9,119 nucleotides of DNA from a bacterium (GTDB taxonomy: Bacteria; Planctomycetota; J058; JACQDU01): positions 1 through 9,119 of the forward strand of contig JACQDU010000085.1 of NCBI GenBank assembly GCA_016200955.1, read 5' to 3'. The position numbers and the translations under genes were made by a program. This document shows, piece by piece, positions 1 through 6,759 of the stretch. The notes beneath the pieces were generated by a model, which did not search any database, was not told where the DNA came from, and saw nothing but the letters and a program-made list of their open reading frames with translations. The number at the start of each line of letters is the position of its first letter. The stretch's first letter is position 1.

Positions 1-793
1 AGAGATAACGGAAGCGGTTCTTTCCGAGGGAGGCGAGGTTGCGCGTGCCGTGAGCCTTCGAGCCCTCGCACTCGAACGAGAGGGTCATGCGCGAGGGCTG
101 ATCGCCCGACGCCGTGACGACGATCGCGAGGTCCGCTCCTCGCGGGATCGCGACGGTCTTCGTCCGGCGCTCCTCGTAGGGAGAGATGTGGAGGCGCGTG
201 TTCTTCGGCCACTCCTCCGTCGACGAGAGGAGGATGCAGCGCAGGAACCACGTCTTCGCGGCGTCGGGGAAGCCCATGACGAGCGCGAGCCCGCAGGCGA
301 GGACGACTCCGCCGCGCGCCGCGCGCCAGGCCACGGCGTTCGTGTCGAGCGTGCGGGTGAAGTCCAGGGGACTGGCCGCTCGCTCCGCCTGCTCGACGAC
401 GATCCCCGCGAGCTCACGGGAGCCGCGCGGGTCCGCGCCTTCCAGGAACTGCACGGCGCTCACGAGCCGCCAGTCGAGCGACGGCTGGAGCTTCTCCACC
501 TGCCGCGCGAGCTCGTGGAGCGGGAGCGCCACGCGCACGCGCGCGACGAGGCGCCGCCAGACGAGCGTCCCCACCGCGAGGGCGAGCAAGAGGAGCATGA
601 ACGCTCGCTGGCCGAGGGGGAGACGGAAGATCCGGTCCACGCCGAACGACGCGACGCAGATCGAGACGAACGCGAGACACGTCGAGGCGACGCCATCGAT
701 CGCGAGGTGGACCCTCGTCCGGCTCCTCAGCGCCCCGAGGCGCCGGAGGAGGACGTGCTGGTTCGTTCTTCGTGTCGCGGTCGTTTGTTCCAT
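1..793 (-). CDS. DUF4175-like multi-pass membrane protein, 3' end cut by window edge
   Basis: Reading the minus strand from the ATG at 793-791 gives an open frame to the window edge, 264 complete codons with no stop. Hydrophobic segments lie near residues 33-50, 63-80 and 160-176. Between the second and third is a charged, probably cytoplasmic, helical stretch. After the third comes a short amphipathic piece (FLRCILLSSTEEWPKNTRL, about 183-201) and then a beta-rich, extracytoplasmic-looking region. This is the N-terminal pattern of DUF4175-like proteins, which are often the last long gene in MoxR/DUF58/BatA clusters and usually carry a long coiled-coil C-terminus; that part lies outside the window. 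The start is 2 bases after the stop of the VWA gene (TGA-GC-ATG) and has no good Shine-Dalgarno, so translation is probably coupled. The family name rests on pattern and context and is moderately sure; that the frame is coding is very sure. Role unknown. Confidence 0.82.
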   Translation of the reverse strand, partial: MEQTTATRRTNQHVLLRRLGALRSRTRVHLAIDGVASTCLAFVSICVASFGVDRIFRLPLGQRAFMLLLLALAVGTLVWRRLVARVRVALPLHELARQVEKLQPSLDWRLVSAVQFLEGADPRGSRELAGIVVEQAERAASPLDFTRTLDTNAVAWRAARGGVVLACGLALVMGFPDAAKTWFLRCILLSSTEEWPKNTRLHISPYEERRTKTVAIPRGADLAIVVTASGDQPSRMTLSFECEGSKAHGTRNLASLGKNRFRYL

Positions 794-795
794 GC

Positions 796-3315
796 TCACA
801 CCATCCGGCATCGCTTGCGGAAGAACCACTCGACTCCGAGGAGGACGCACCCGAGGATCAGCGTCACGCGGTTGTCCCAGAGAGGAAGCGGCTCGCTCGG
901 CTGCGAGACGAGCTCCGTCCGGTCGGGGATCTTGTCCGGGAGCGACTTCACCGTGACCGGCTCCGTGCGCGGCGCGCCCTGGTGCCGCGGGTCGGGCGCG
1001 GGCGCGGACGCATCGGCCGCGAGCATCTCCACGTAGGCGCCGCCCGTCGAGATCGCGATCTCGCGGAGCGTCTCCTCGTCGAGGCGGGGGTTCGTGAACT
1101 CCGCCTCCGAGCGCTTGACGGTGAGCTTCGCGACGGCCGGTTTCTCGTCGAACGAGGCGTCCGGGAGCTTGAGCGAGAGCTCGTACTTCCCCGTCTCCTT
1201 CGGCTCGAAGTTGCCCTCGAAGCGGCCCGGGTTCCCCTCGACGCCCTTGAGCGTGAGCGTCGTCTCCTCGCCCGTGTCGGGGTTCGTGACGCGGGCCACG
1301 AGCTCCTTCGCGTCGTAGGGCTTCTGCGGATCGTGGCTCTTCGCGCGCGCGCGCACGCGGATCGGCTCGCCCGAGCTGAACTCCGCCTTCTCGACCATGA
1401 GGGAGACGCGGCCGCCGCCGCCCACGAGCTTTCCTTCCGCGAGGAAGCGGAGCGCCTGCACCCAGAAGCGGTCGTACGACTTGGGCGCGACGGCTCTCCA
1501 GCGCCAGGTCTCGTCGGTCGCGTTGAAGATCGCCCGGCCCCGGCCGTAGAAGTGCGCCGTCACGAGAGGCGGCTCGCGCCCGCTCGTCCGCGAATCGGCG
1601 TGGCGCACGAGGACCGCTCCGCCGGGCTTCTCGCGGAGCACGGGGTAGTGCCAGAAGGCTCCCGGGAGCTTCGGCCAGATGAGCTTCGAGCGAGCGAGGC
1701 TCGGGTCGAGGCGCGTGATCGAGTTCTCCTCGGCCTCCTCGGTGAGCTTGAACGGCCACGCCTCGGTCCACGGGCCGCGGAGGCTGTCCGCGAGCTCGAG
1801 GTCGGGCACGATCGGCATGAGGTCGAGGAGCGAGCGCAGGTCCTCCATGCGGAAGAGCGAGGTCGTGTACTTCTCGCCCGCCACGAAGAGGAGGCCGCCG
1901 CCTCCTCCCATGCCCTTGTCGTCTCCTCCCACGAACCACTTCAGGTTGTCGGCGAGCTCGCGGTCGAACGCGGACGGGTTCGGGTCCATGAGGACGACCA
2001 CGTCGAAGGTCATGAGCTGCTCCTTCGAGCGCGGGAGCGTGTCGATCTGCTTCGATATCTCCTCGGGGATGTTGATGTCCGCGGTCTGGAGGTAAGACGA
2101 GAGCTTCACCGTCTTGTCGCGCACGAGAATGTTCCTCAGGAACCGGAACTCGAAGGACGGGCTCCCGGCGATCAGGAGGACCTTGGTCTCGTCGTCCACG
2201 ACCTTGACCTCGGCGGCTTTCTGGTTGTCCTCCTTGTTCACCTCCTCGTCGCGAGCCGGGACGCGGAGGGTGACGATGTAGCTCCCGCACTCCTTCGGGA
2301 CGTGGGTGAAGGAGACCTTCTCGGTCGTCCCGTCGGCGTGGAGCTCGACCTGCTCGACGCGCACCTTCTCCGTCCGCGTCGGGTTCGACTCGGGCGCGAG
2401 GAGGAACTCGACATCGACCTTCTCCCCCGAATAACCCGAGTGGCGGACGCGGCCCTCGATGATGAGGGGGTCGTTCTTGTAAGCGCGCTCGTTCACGATG
2501 AGCTCGGCGAGCTCGAGGTTCTTGGGAGGAGTCGGGTCGCCCACGCCGATCGCGTAGAACGGGATCGCGCGGTCGCCGAGCATGGAGGCGACGGCCTTCG
2601 GGCCCTCGCCCTCGTTCAGGCGGCCGTCGGTGATCGCGACGACGGCGGCGATCTTCCCGCCGCCCGACTCCTTCTCGAGGACCGTGCGCATGGCCGTCGC
2701 GAGGTCGGTGCCCTCGCCGCGGGGCTTCACGTCGGCTCGCGTGAAGTCGCGCTTGAGCAAGCGGGCCCCGCGGCTCCAGGCGTAGACCTTGAGCTCGTTC
2801 TTCTCGGCGAGGCGCCGGAGGAGGTCGGCCTTCTCGACGATCCTCCACGCGATCTCCGCTCGCGGCACGTCCGAGAGGTCGAGCGAGCTCGTGATCTGCG
2901 CGGCTTCGGCCACGGCGTGACGCCGGGCATCGGAGAGGTAACGGTCGCAGAGCGACATGGAGAGGGAGTCGTCCCAGAGGACGATCGTGCTCGCGCGCTC
3001 GACCGTCTCGCGGTCGGCGGCGAGGCGCGGCTCGAGGAGCATCGCGAACGCCATGCAGATCGTGAGGCCGCGCAGCGTCGCGAGCACGAGCTTCTTCCAG
3101 AGAGCGACCTGGCCCTCTCTCCTGTAGAGCCAGAACGCGAGCCCGATGAGCGCGAGAGCGGCGAGGACGGTCGCCAGAGCGGCCTCGTGCTCGGGCATGT
3201 TCCCGAACTCGAAGCGGACGTGCGTCGCGCCGATGTTCGAGCGGATGTCGGCCGTGCCGTTCCGGTCGGCGATCCCGAGGAACTTGACGAGGTCGTCGAA
3301 GTTGCTCTCGTCCAC
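796..3315 (-). CDS. Membrane VWA / glutamine amidotransferase-like protein
   Basis: 839 residues from a GTG start. Transmembrane helices lie near residues 48-65 and 78-95, with a third at 815-831 just before a basic tail (FFRKRCRMV). Between them is a VWA domain (about 108-265) with a complete-looking MIDAS metal site: DDSLS at 115-119, Thr203 in EGTD, and Asp230 in ITDG. A beta-sandwich-like stretch (about 270-370) follows, then a class I glutamine amidotransferase-like fold (about 376-630; FDVVVLMDP at 437-445, GGGGGLLFVAG at 470-480), where I see no catalytic Cys-His-Glu triad. A second sandwich domain (about 635-735) resembles macroglobulin or CARDB modules. The bulk should lie outside the inner membrane. 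An N-terminal stretch of about 40 residues before the first helix is atypical. The GTG is favoured by a GGAGG seven bases upstream. The gene lies 3 bases after batA and 2 bases before the DUF4175-like gene. Likely role: membrane partner of the MoxR ATPase; the substrate is unknown. Confidence 0.9.
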   Translation of the reverse strand: MDESNFDDLVKFLGIADRNGTADIRSNIGATHVRFEFGNMPEHEAALATVLAALALIGLAFWLYRREGQVALWKKLVLATLRGLTICMAFAMLLEPRLAADRETVERASTIVLWDDSLSMSLCDRYLSDARRHAVAEAAQITSSLDLSDVPRAEIAWRIVEKADLLRRLAEKNELKVYAWSRGARLLKRDFTRADVKPRGEGTDLATAMRTVLEKESGGGKIAAVVAITDGRLNEGEGPKAVASMLGDRAIPFYAIGVGDPTPPKNLELAELIVNERAYKNDPLIIEGRVRHSGYSGEKVDVEFLLAPESNPTRTEKVRVEQVELHADGTTEKVSFTHVPKECGSYIVTLRVPARDEEVNKEDNQKAAEVKVVDDETKVLLIAGSPSFEFRFLRNILVRDKTVKLSSYLQTADINIPEEISKQIDTLPRSKEQLMTFDVVVLMDPNPSAFDRELADNLKWFVGGDDKGMGGGGGLLFVAGEKYTTSLFRMEDLRSLLDLMPIVPDLELADSLRGPWTEAWPFKLTEEAEENSITRLDPSLARSKLIWPKLPGAFWHYPVLREKPGGAVLVRHADSRTSGREPPLVTAHFYGRGRAIFNATDETWRWRAVAPKSYDRFWVQALRFLAEGKLVGGGGRVSLMVEKAEFSSGEPIRVRARAKSHDPQKPYDAKELVARVTNPDTGEETTLTLKGVEGNPGRFEGNFEPKETGKYELSLKLPDASFDEKPAVAKLTVKRSEAEFTNPRLDEETLREIAISTGGAYVEMLAADASAPAPDPRHQGAPRTEPVTVKSLPDKIPDRTELVSQPSEPLPLWDNRVTLILGCVLLGVEWFFRKRCRMV

Positions 3316-3318
3316 GGG

Positions 3319-5694
3319 CTAACCTCCCGCCATGGGCAGGGACGTCGACTTCTTCGTCTGCGCCGCGGCCATCGGAAGCCCCGTGGGCACGATCCGCCGC
3401 CCGGAGGCGCGCGCCGCCTCGACCTCCTCGGGAGGAGCGCCGTGGCCGTGGTGCGCCGCGATGAACGACAGCACGCCCTCCGCCGCGAGGACGAAGAGGA
3501 GCAGCATGGCGCACGTCCGCCAGAGCTCGCGCTTCTCTCCCTCGGTGAGCGAGAGGAGCGAGGCGGTCCCGGCCTTGGCGACCGTGACCTTGACTCCCTC
3601 GAGGAGCTTCGTCACGGTCTCGGGCTCGGCCTTCTCGAGCTCGCCTTCGCGCGAGTCGAGCTCGACCGCGAAGCTCTCGACGCGAGGCGTGGCGCCGCTC
3701 GCGCGAGGGGTGAGCTCGAGCTCGTAGACGCCGGCCTTGTCGGTGTCCGCGTAGTTGAACCAGAGCGAGTCTCCCTGGTCGCGGCGCGCCGCGAGGAGCT
3801 CGTGCGGCGTCTTCTCGTTCGGCACGCGGAGCTTCGCCTTCGGGTCGAAGACCGCCGGGTTGATCGAGCGGAGGACGGGTTGCCCGACCATGACGTTCCT
3901 GCCGGTCGTCGAGGTCGGTGCGAGGTGGCGGACGAGCTCCTGCGAGAGGATCACGAAGCTCATTCCCGCCGCGTGGCCCATCCACTCGGTCCAGTCCTTG
4001 TTCGCCGTCGTGTTGAAGAGCACGACGCGGCCCTCGCCGTAAGCCTTCTCGATGATCGCCGGCGTGCTCGCGACGTCGTCGTAGCGGGCGATCGGGGTCG
4101 ACGTGCCGTCCTTCGAACGGTCCACGGGGAGCGCGTAGTGCTTCCTCGACCTCACCTTGGCGATGAAGGGATTGTCATCCGTCGTGAAGACGCGCAGGAG
4201 CGGGTGGTCGAGCGAGGGCGCGGCGAGCCTGGGGGCGGCCTCGTAGGGGCCGGTGTCGATGAGCTCGCCGAGCTTGCACGGGAGGAGACCCGAGCCGTTC
4301 TTCCAGAGCTCGCGCTCGTAGGCCGCCGCGTCGATGTTGTCTCCCAGGAAGAAAGCCAACCCGCCGCCGTCGCGGACGTAGCGCTCGAGCGACGGGAGGC
4401 GCTGCGCGGGCCAGCGGTCGAGGTTGCAGAGGATGATCGTGTGGTAGCTCGAGAGGTCCTCGTCCGCGAGGCGCTCGGCGGGGACCGTCACCGCCTCGAC
4501 GCCCGAGCGGACCTCTCCCGGAGGCATGAGCGCCCGCTCGAGGAAGAAGGTCTGCGTGAGCGTCGGGTCCTCTCCCGGGAAGCCGTCCACGAGGAGGACG
4601 CGCACGGCCTTCACGACCTCGAGCGCCATGTCGCGCCGGTCGTCGGCCGGAAGGCCGTCCCGGTCCGCGGCGATCCTCACCGAGACCGCGTACGGCCCCG
4701 GGTCGGCGAACGTGTAGGAGATCTCGATGACCCTCGTCTCGCCCGGCTTGATCTCGCCGATCGGAGAGCAGGGAACGGAGGAGCTCCCCACCGAGAGCTC
4801 GACGCGCACGTCGTGCGCCGTCTGCTTCCCGAAGTTCTTGACCGATGCGAGGAGCTTCTGGCCGATCCCCGCGGTCACGAGCTTCTCCTGCGGGCGAAGG
4901 CCGGTGATCCCGACGTTGTGCGACTCGGCGTGGCCGCAGTCCACGACGAAGAAGCTCGTGTCGGCGCCCGCCTGCCTCATGGCATCGAGCGCCTCGGGCG
5001 CGTGGCCGGGGTCGCTCATCCAGTCCGACTTCCTGAAGTCGGTCAGGATGTAGACGAACCGCTTCGCCCCGAGCGCCTTCTGCCCCGAGCGCATCTCGCC
5101 CGAGAGCCCCGCGCGGATCGCCTGGGCGAGCGGGAAGCGCGTGTCGGAGGGCAACCACCCGTCGACGCGATGCGAGAACTCCTCGGCGCTCGCGCGGCTC
5201 GCCTCGGCGCGCACGAGGTCCGGCGCGTGGAGGCGCGAGCCGCGGATCACGGTGATGAGGTCGTTCTTCCGGCGGTCCTTGAGGTCGTCGAGGAAGCCCG
5301 ACTTCCCCACCTCGCGGCCGGGGTCGTGGAGGAGCTTCTTCTCCTCGTCAAAGGCCGTGCGGTCGCCTTCCTTCTCTCCCGTGGAGGCGGAGTCGTCCAC
5401 GATGATGATCCGCTCGACCACGTCCTTCGTCCCCGGGAGAGAGGCGAGCGCTCCCTGCGTCGCGTAGGGGCGCGCGACCGCGAAGACGATGAGCGCGATC
5501 GCGAGGCAGCGCAGGAGGAGCACGAGGAGGTGCTGGATCTGGACCGTCTTGCGATTTTTCCGGTTCGCCTCGAGGAGGAACTCCATGGCGGCCCAGTGGA
5601 GGACCTTGAAGCGGCGCCGGTTCAGAAGGTGGATGATGATCGGGATCGAGATTGCGAAGAGGCCCGCGAGGAGCGCGCCGTTCAGGAAATCCAT
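3319..5694 (-). CDS. BatA-like membrane protein with VWA and amidotransferase-like domains
   Basis: 791 residues. The N-terminus is diagnostic of the BatA double-transmembrane domain (PF07584/TIGR02226): MDFLNGALLAGLFAISIPII, then HLLNRRRFKVLHWAAMEFL, with helices near 8-24 and 55-74. A VWA-like domain follows (about 93-255) with MIDAS residues DDSAS (100-104), Thr185 and Asp219 in LTDF. A CARDB-like sandwich (about 262-362) and an amidotransferase-like domain (about 365-592; VRVLLVDGFPG at 364-374, RDGGGLAFFLGDN at 441-453) come next. A further beta domain (about 600-690) and a C-terminal helix (about 728-746) follow. The protein ends in a roughly 45-residue tail starting HHGHG. That tail is longer than I expect for the family and might be a docking or metal-binding element (inference). 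The ATG at 5694-5692 is set by the conserved N-terminus and is preceded by a modest AGGTG. The start overlaps the stop of the small frame filling the preceding gap (TGATG). Likely role: membrane VWA partner of MoxR in a cell-envelope complex. Confidence 0.92.
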   Translation of the reverse strand: MDFLNGALLAGLFAISIPIIIHLLNRRRFKVLHWAAMEFLLEANRKNRKTVQIQHLLVLLLRCLAIALIVFAVARPYATQGALASLPGTKDVVERIIIVDDSASTGEKEGDRTAFDEEKKLLHDPGREVGKSGFLDDLKDRRKNDLITVIRGSRLHAPDLVRAEASRASAEEFSHRVDGWLPSDTRFPLAQAIRAGLSGEMRSGQKALGAKRFVYILTDFRKSDWMSDPGHAPEALDAMRQAGADTSFFVVDCGHAESHNVGITGLRPQEKLVTAGIGQKLLASVKNFGKQTAHDVRVELSVGSSSVPCSPIGEIKPGETRVIEISYTFADPGPYAVSVRIAADRDGLPADDRRDMALEVVKAVRVLLVDGFPGEDPTLTQTFFLERALMPPGEVRSGVEAVTVPAERLADEDLSSYHTIILCNLDRWPAQRLPSLERYVRDGGGLAFFLGDNIDAAAYERELWKNGSGLLPCKLGELIDTGPYEAAPRLAAPSLDHPLLRVFTTDDNPFIAKVRSRKHYALPVDRSKDGTSTPIARYDDVASTPAIIEKAYGEGRVVLFNTTANKDWTEWMGHAAGMSFVILSQELVRHLAPTSTTGRNVMVGQPVLRSINPAVFDPKAKLRVPNEKTPHELLAARRDQGDSLWFNYADTDKAGVYELELTPRASGATPRVESFAVELDSREGELEKAEPETVTKLLEGVKVTVAKAGTASLLSLTEGEKRELWRTCAMLLLFVLAAEGVLSFIAAHHGHGAPPEEVEAARASGRRIVPTGLPMAAAQTKKSTSLPMAGG
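3323..3327 (-). promoter_or_regulatory. Ribosome-binding site of the second VWA gene
   Basis: GGAGG lies seven bases upstream of the GTG at 3315-3313, inside the last two sense codons of batA (GCG GGA GGT TAG). It decides the GTG start and links translation of the two genes. Confidence 0.75.
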
Positions 5695-5837
5695 CAGCGC
5701 ACCTGATGGGCGCTACGCGCGCCCCCCCGTATTCCGCGTCGCGTCGCTGTCGCGCCGCGCCGCACACGCCCCCCCCCCGCGGTAGGCCGCTCCGCGCTTC
5801 GCGCTCCGCGTCCTGCTGCTCGCTCCGCTCGCATCAT
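5694..5837 (-). other. Unusual intergenic gap with G tracts and a bridging 47-codon frame
   Basis: This is the only long gap within the operon. On the minus strand a 47-codon frame (MMRAERAAGRG...HQVR) starts at an ATG overlapping the DUF58 stop (ATGA) and ends at a TGA overlapping the batA start (TGATG). Its product would be Arg/Gly/Ala-rich and low in complexity, and resembles no family I know. The same stretch holds a run of 10 G (5769-5778) and one of 7 G (5722-5728), read on the minus strand. It also has a 6-bp stem hairpin (arms 5708-5713 and 5719-5724) and a short GCGC-TTC-GCGC hairpin (5794-5804). I favour spacer DNA or a coupling leader over a gene with a functional product. Confidence 0.4.
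5708..5724 (-). promoter_or_regulatory. Hairpin just upstream of the batA ribosome site
   Basis: GGGCGC and GCGCCC form a perfect 6-bp stem around a 5-base loop, ending three bases upstream of the AGGTG that probably serves as the batA ribosome-binding site. It could expose or hold the initiation region, or protect the downstream message after processing. No T-run follows, so it is not a standard intrinsic terminator. Function is inferred only from position. Confidence 0.35.
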
Positions 5838-6748
5838 CGGCGCGCTCCCGTGCGGTGGCGGCGCGCGACGAGGTAGCGGGAGAGGGAGACCGACGGCGGC
5901 TCGCTCGTGTCGACGAGCACGTAGTCGCAGCGGCTCTCGGCGAGGCCGTGCTCGACCTTCTCCCGGAAGTTCTTCAAGGCCTCGAGGTAGCCCGCGCGCA
6001 GCGAGCGCGGCTCCGCGAGGAGCTGGGGCATGCGCTCCATGCCCTTGAAGAGCGTGATGTCCTCGAAGGGGAAGATGAGCTCCTCGTGGTCGAGGACGTG
6101 GAAGACGATCACCTCGTGGCGCCGGTGGCGGAGGTGCTGGATCCCCGAGAGGAGGTCCTCGGCGGGGAAGAAGAGGTCCGAGACGACGATCACGAGCCCG
6201 CGCCGCCGGATCTCCTCGGCGAGCCGGTGGAAGATCGGGCCGACCTTCGACTCTCCCCGGACATCGACCTTCGCCATCTCGGCGGCCATGTCCTTGAGCT
6301 GACCCGGGTGAGCCGTCGCCGGCACTCTCCCGCGGAGGTCGTCGTCGAAGAGGTGGAGGCCCGTCGCGTCCTGCTGCCTCAGGAGGAGGAACGCGAGCGC
6401 GGCGGCGATCGTGCAGGCGTACTCGTACTTCGTGAGGTTCGCCTTGGCTCCCTTGAAGCACATGGACTCGGACATGTCGACGAGGACGTTCGCGTGGAGG
6501 TTCGTCTCCTCCTCGTACTGCTTCACGTAATAACGGTCGGTGCGCGCGAAGACCTTCCAGTCGACGTGCTTGAGCTCGTCGCCCCACGTGTACTCGCGGT
6601 GCTGCGCGAACTCGACGGAGAAGCCGTGGTAGGGCGAGCGGTGCTGGCCCGAGACGAGGCCCTCGACGAGGTACTGCGCCGAGATGTCGAGCCGCGCGAT
6701 CCTGTCGCGGACCTCGGAGGGGAGCGGATCTCTCGTGAAGAAGGCCAC
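5834..6748 (-). CDS. DUF58 family protein
   Basis: 304 residues with no transmembrane helix, so probably cytosolic. It carries the DUF58 (PF01882) signature: HREYTWGDELKHVDWKVFAR at 50-69, followed by DRYYVKQYEEETN (71-83) and the VWA-like strand VLVDMSESM (88-96), whose DMSES is a DxSxS metal-site motif. A second strand with Asp (IVVSDLF, 187-193) fits the Rossmann-like VWA fold. Family members sit beside MoxR ATPases and are thought to be their partner or substrate adaptor; no enzymatic activity is established. The start is GTG at 6748-6746, chosen because GAGGA lies 6 bases upstream and the sequence MAFFTRDPLPSEV leads straight into the conserved region. The Shine-Dalgarno overlaps the stop codon of the preceding zinc-finger gene (TGAGGA), indicating coupling. 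Family assignment is secure; the molecular role is not. Confidence 0.93.
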   Translation of the reverse strand: MAFFTRDPLPSEVRDRIARLDISAQYLVEGLVSGQHRSPYHGFSVEFAQHREYTWGDELKHVDWKVFARTDRYYVKQYEEETNLHANVLVDMSESMCFKGAKANLTKYEYACTIAAALAFLLLRQQDATGLHLFDDDLRGRVPATAHPGQLKDMAAEMAKVDVRGESKVGPIFHRLAEEIRRRGLVIVVSDLFFPAEDLLSGIQHLRHRRHEVIVFHVLDHEELIFPFEDITLFKGMERMPQLLAEPRSLRAGYLEALKNFREKVEHGLAESRCDYVLVDTSEPPSVSLSRYLVARRHRTGARR

Positions 6749-6754
6749 GTTCTT

Positions 6755-6759
6755 TCCTC
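6755..6759 (-). promoter_or_regulatory. Ribosome-binding site of the DUF58 gene
   Basis: GAGGA lies six bases before the GTG at 6748-6746 and overlaps the TGA of the zinc-finger gene. It supports both the GTG start and 6758 as the true end of the upstream gene. Confidence 0.7.

Noticed and set aside
50..1036. Plus-strand frame of 328 codons at the left end
   Set aside because: Low-complexity Arg/Glu-rich translation opposite the DUF4175-like gene and the end of the VWA gene. The minus-strand frame has membrane helices and balanced composition.
772..5706. A 1644-codon open frame on the plus strand covering both membrane VWA genes
   Set aside because: It is antisense to two genes with clear families, and they share one frame, which explains its length. 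The product is dominated by Arg, Leu, Glu, Asp and Val with no recognisable domain, as expected from the complement of G/C-ending codons.
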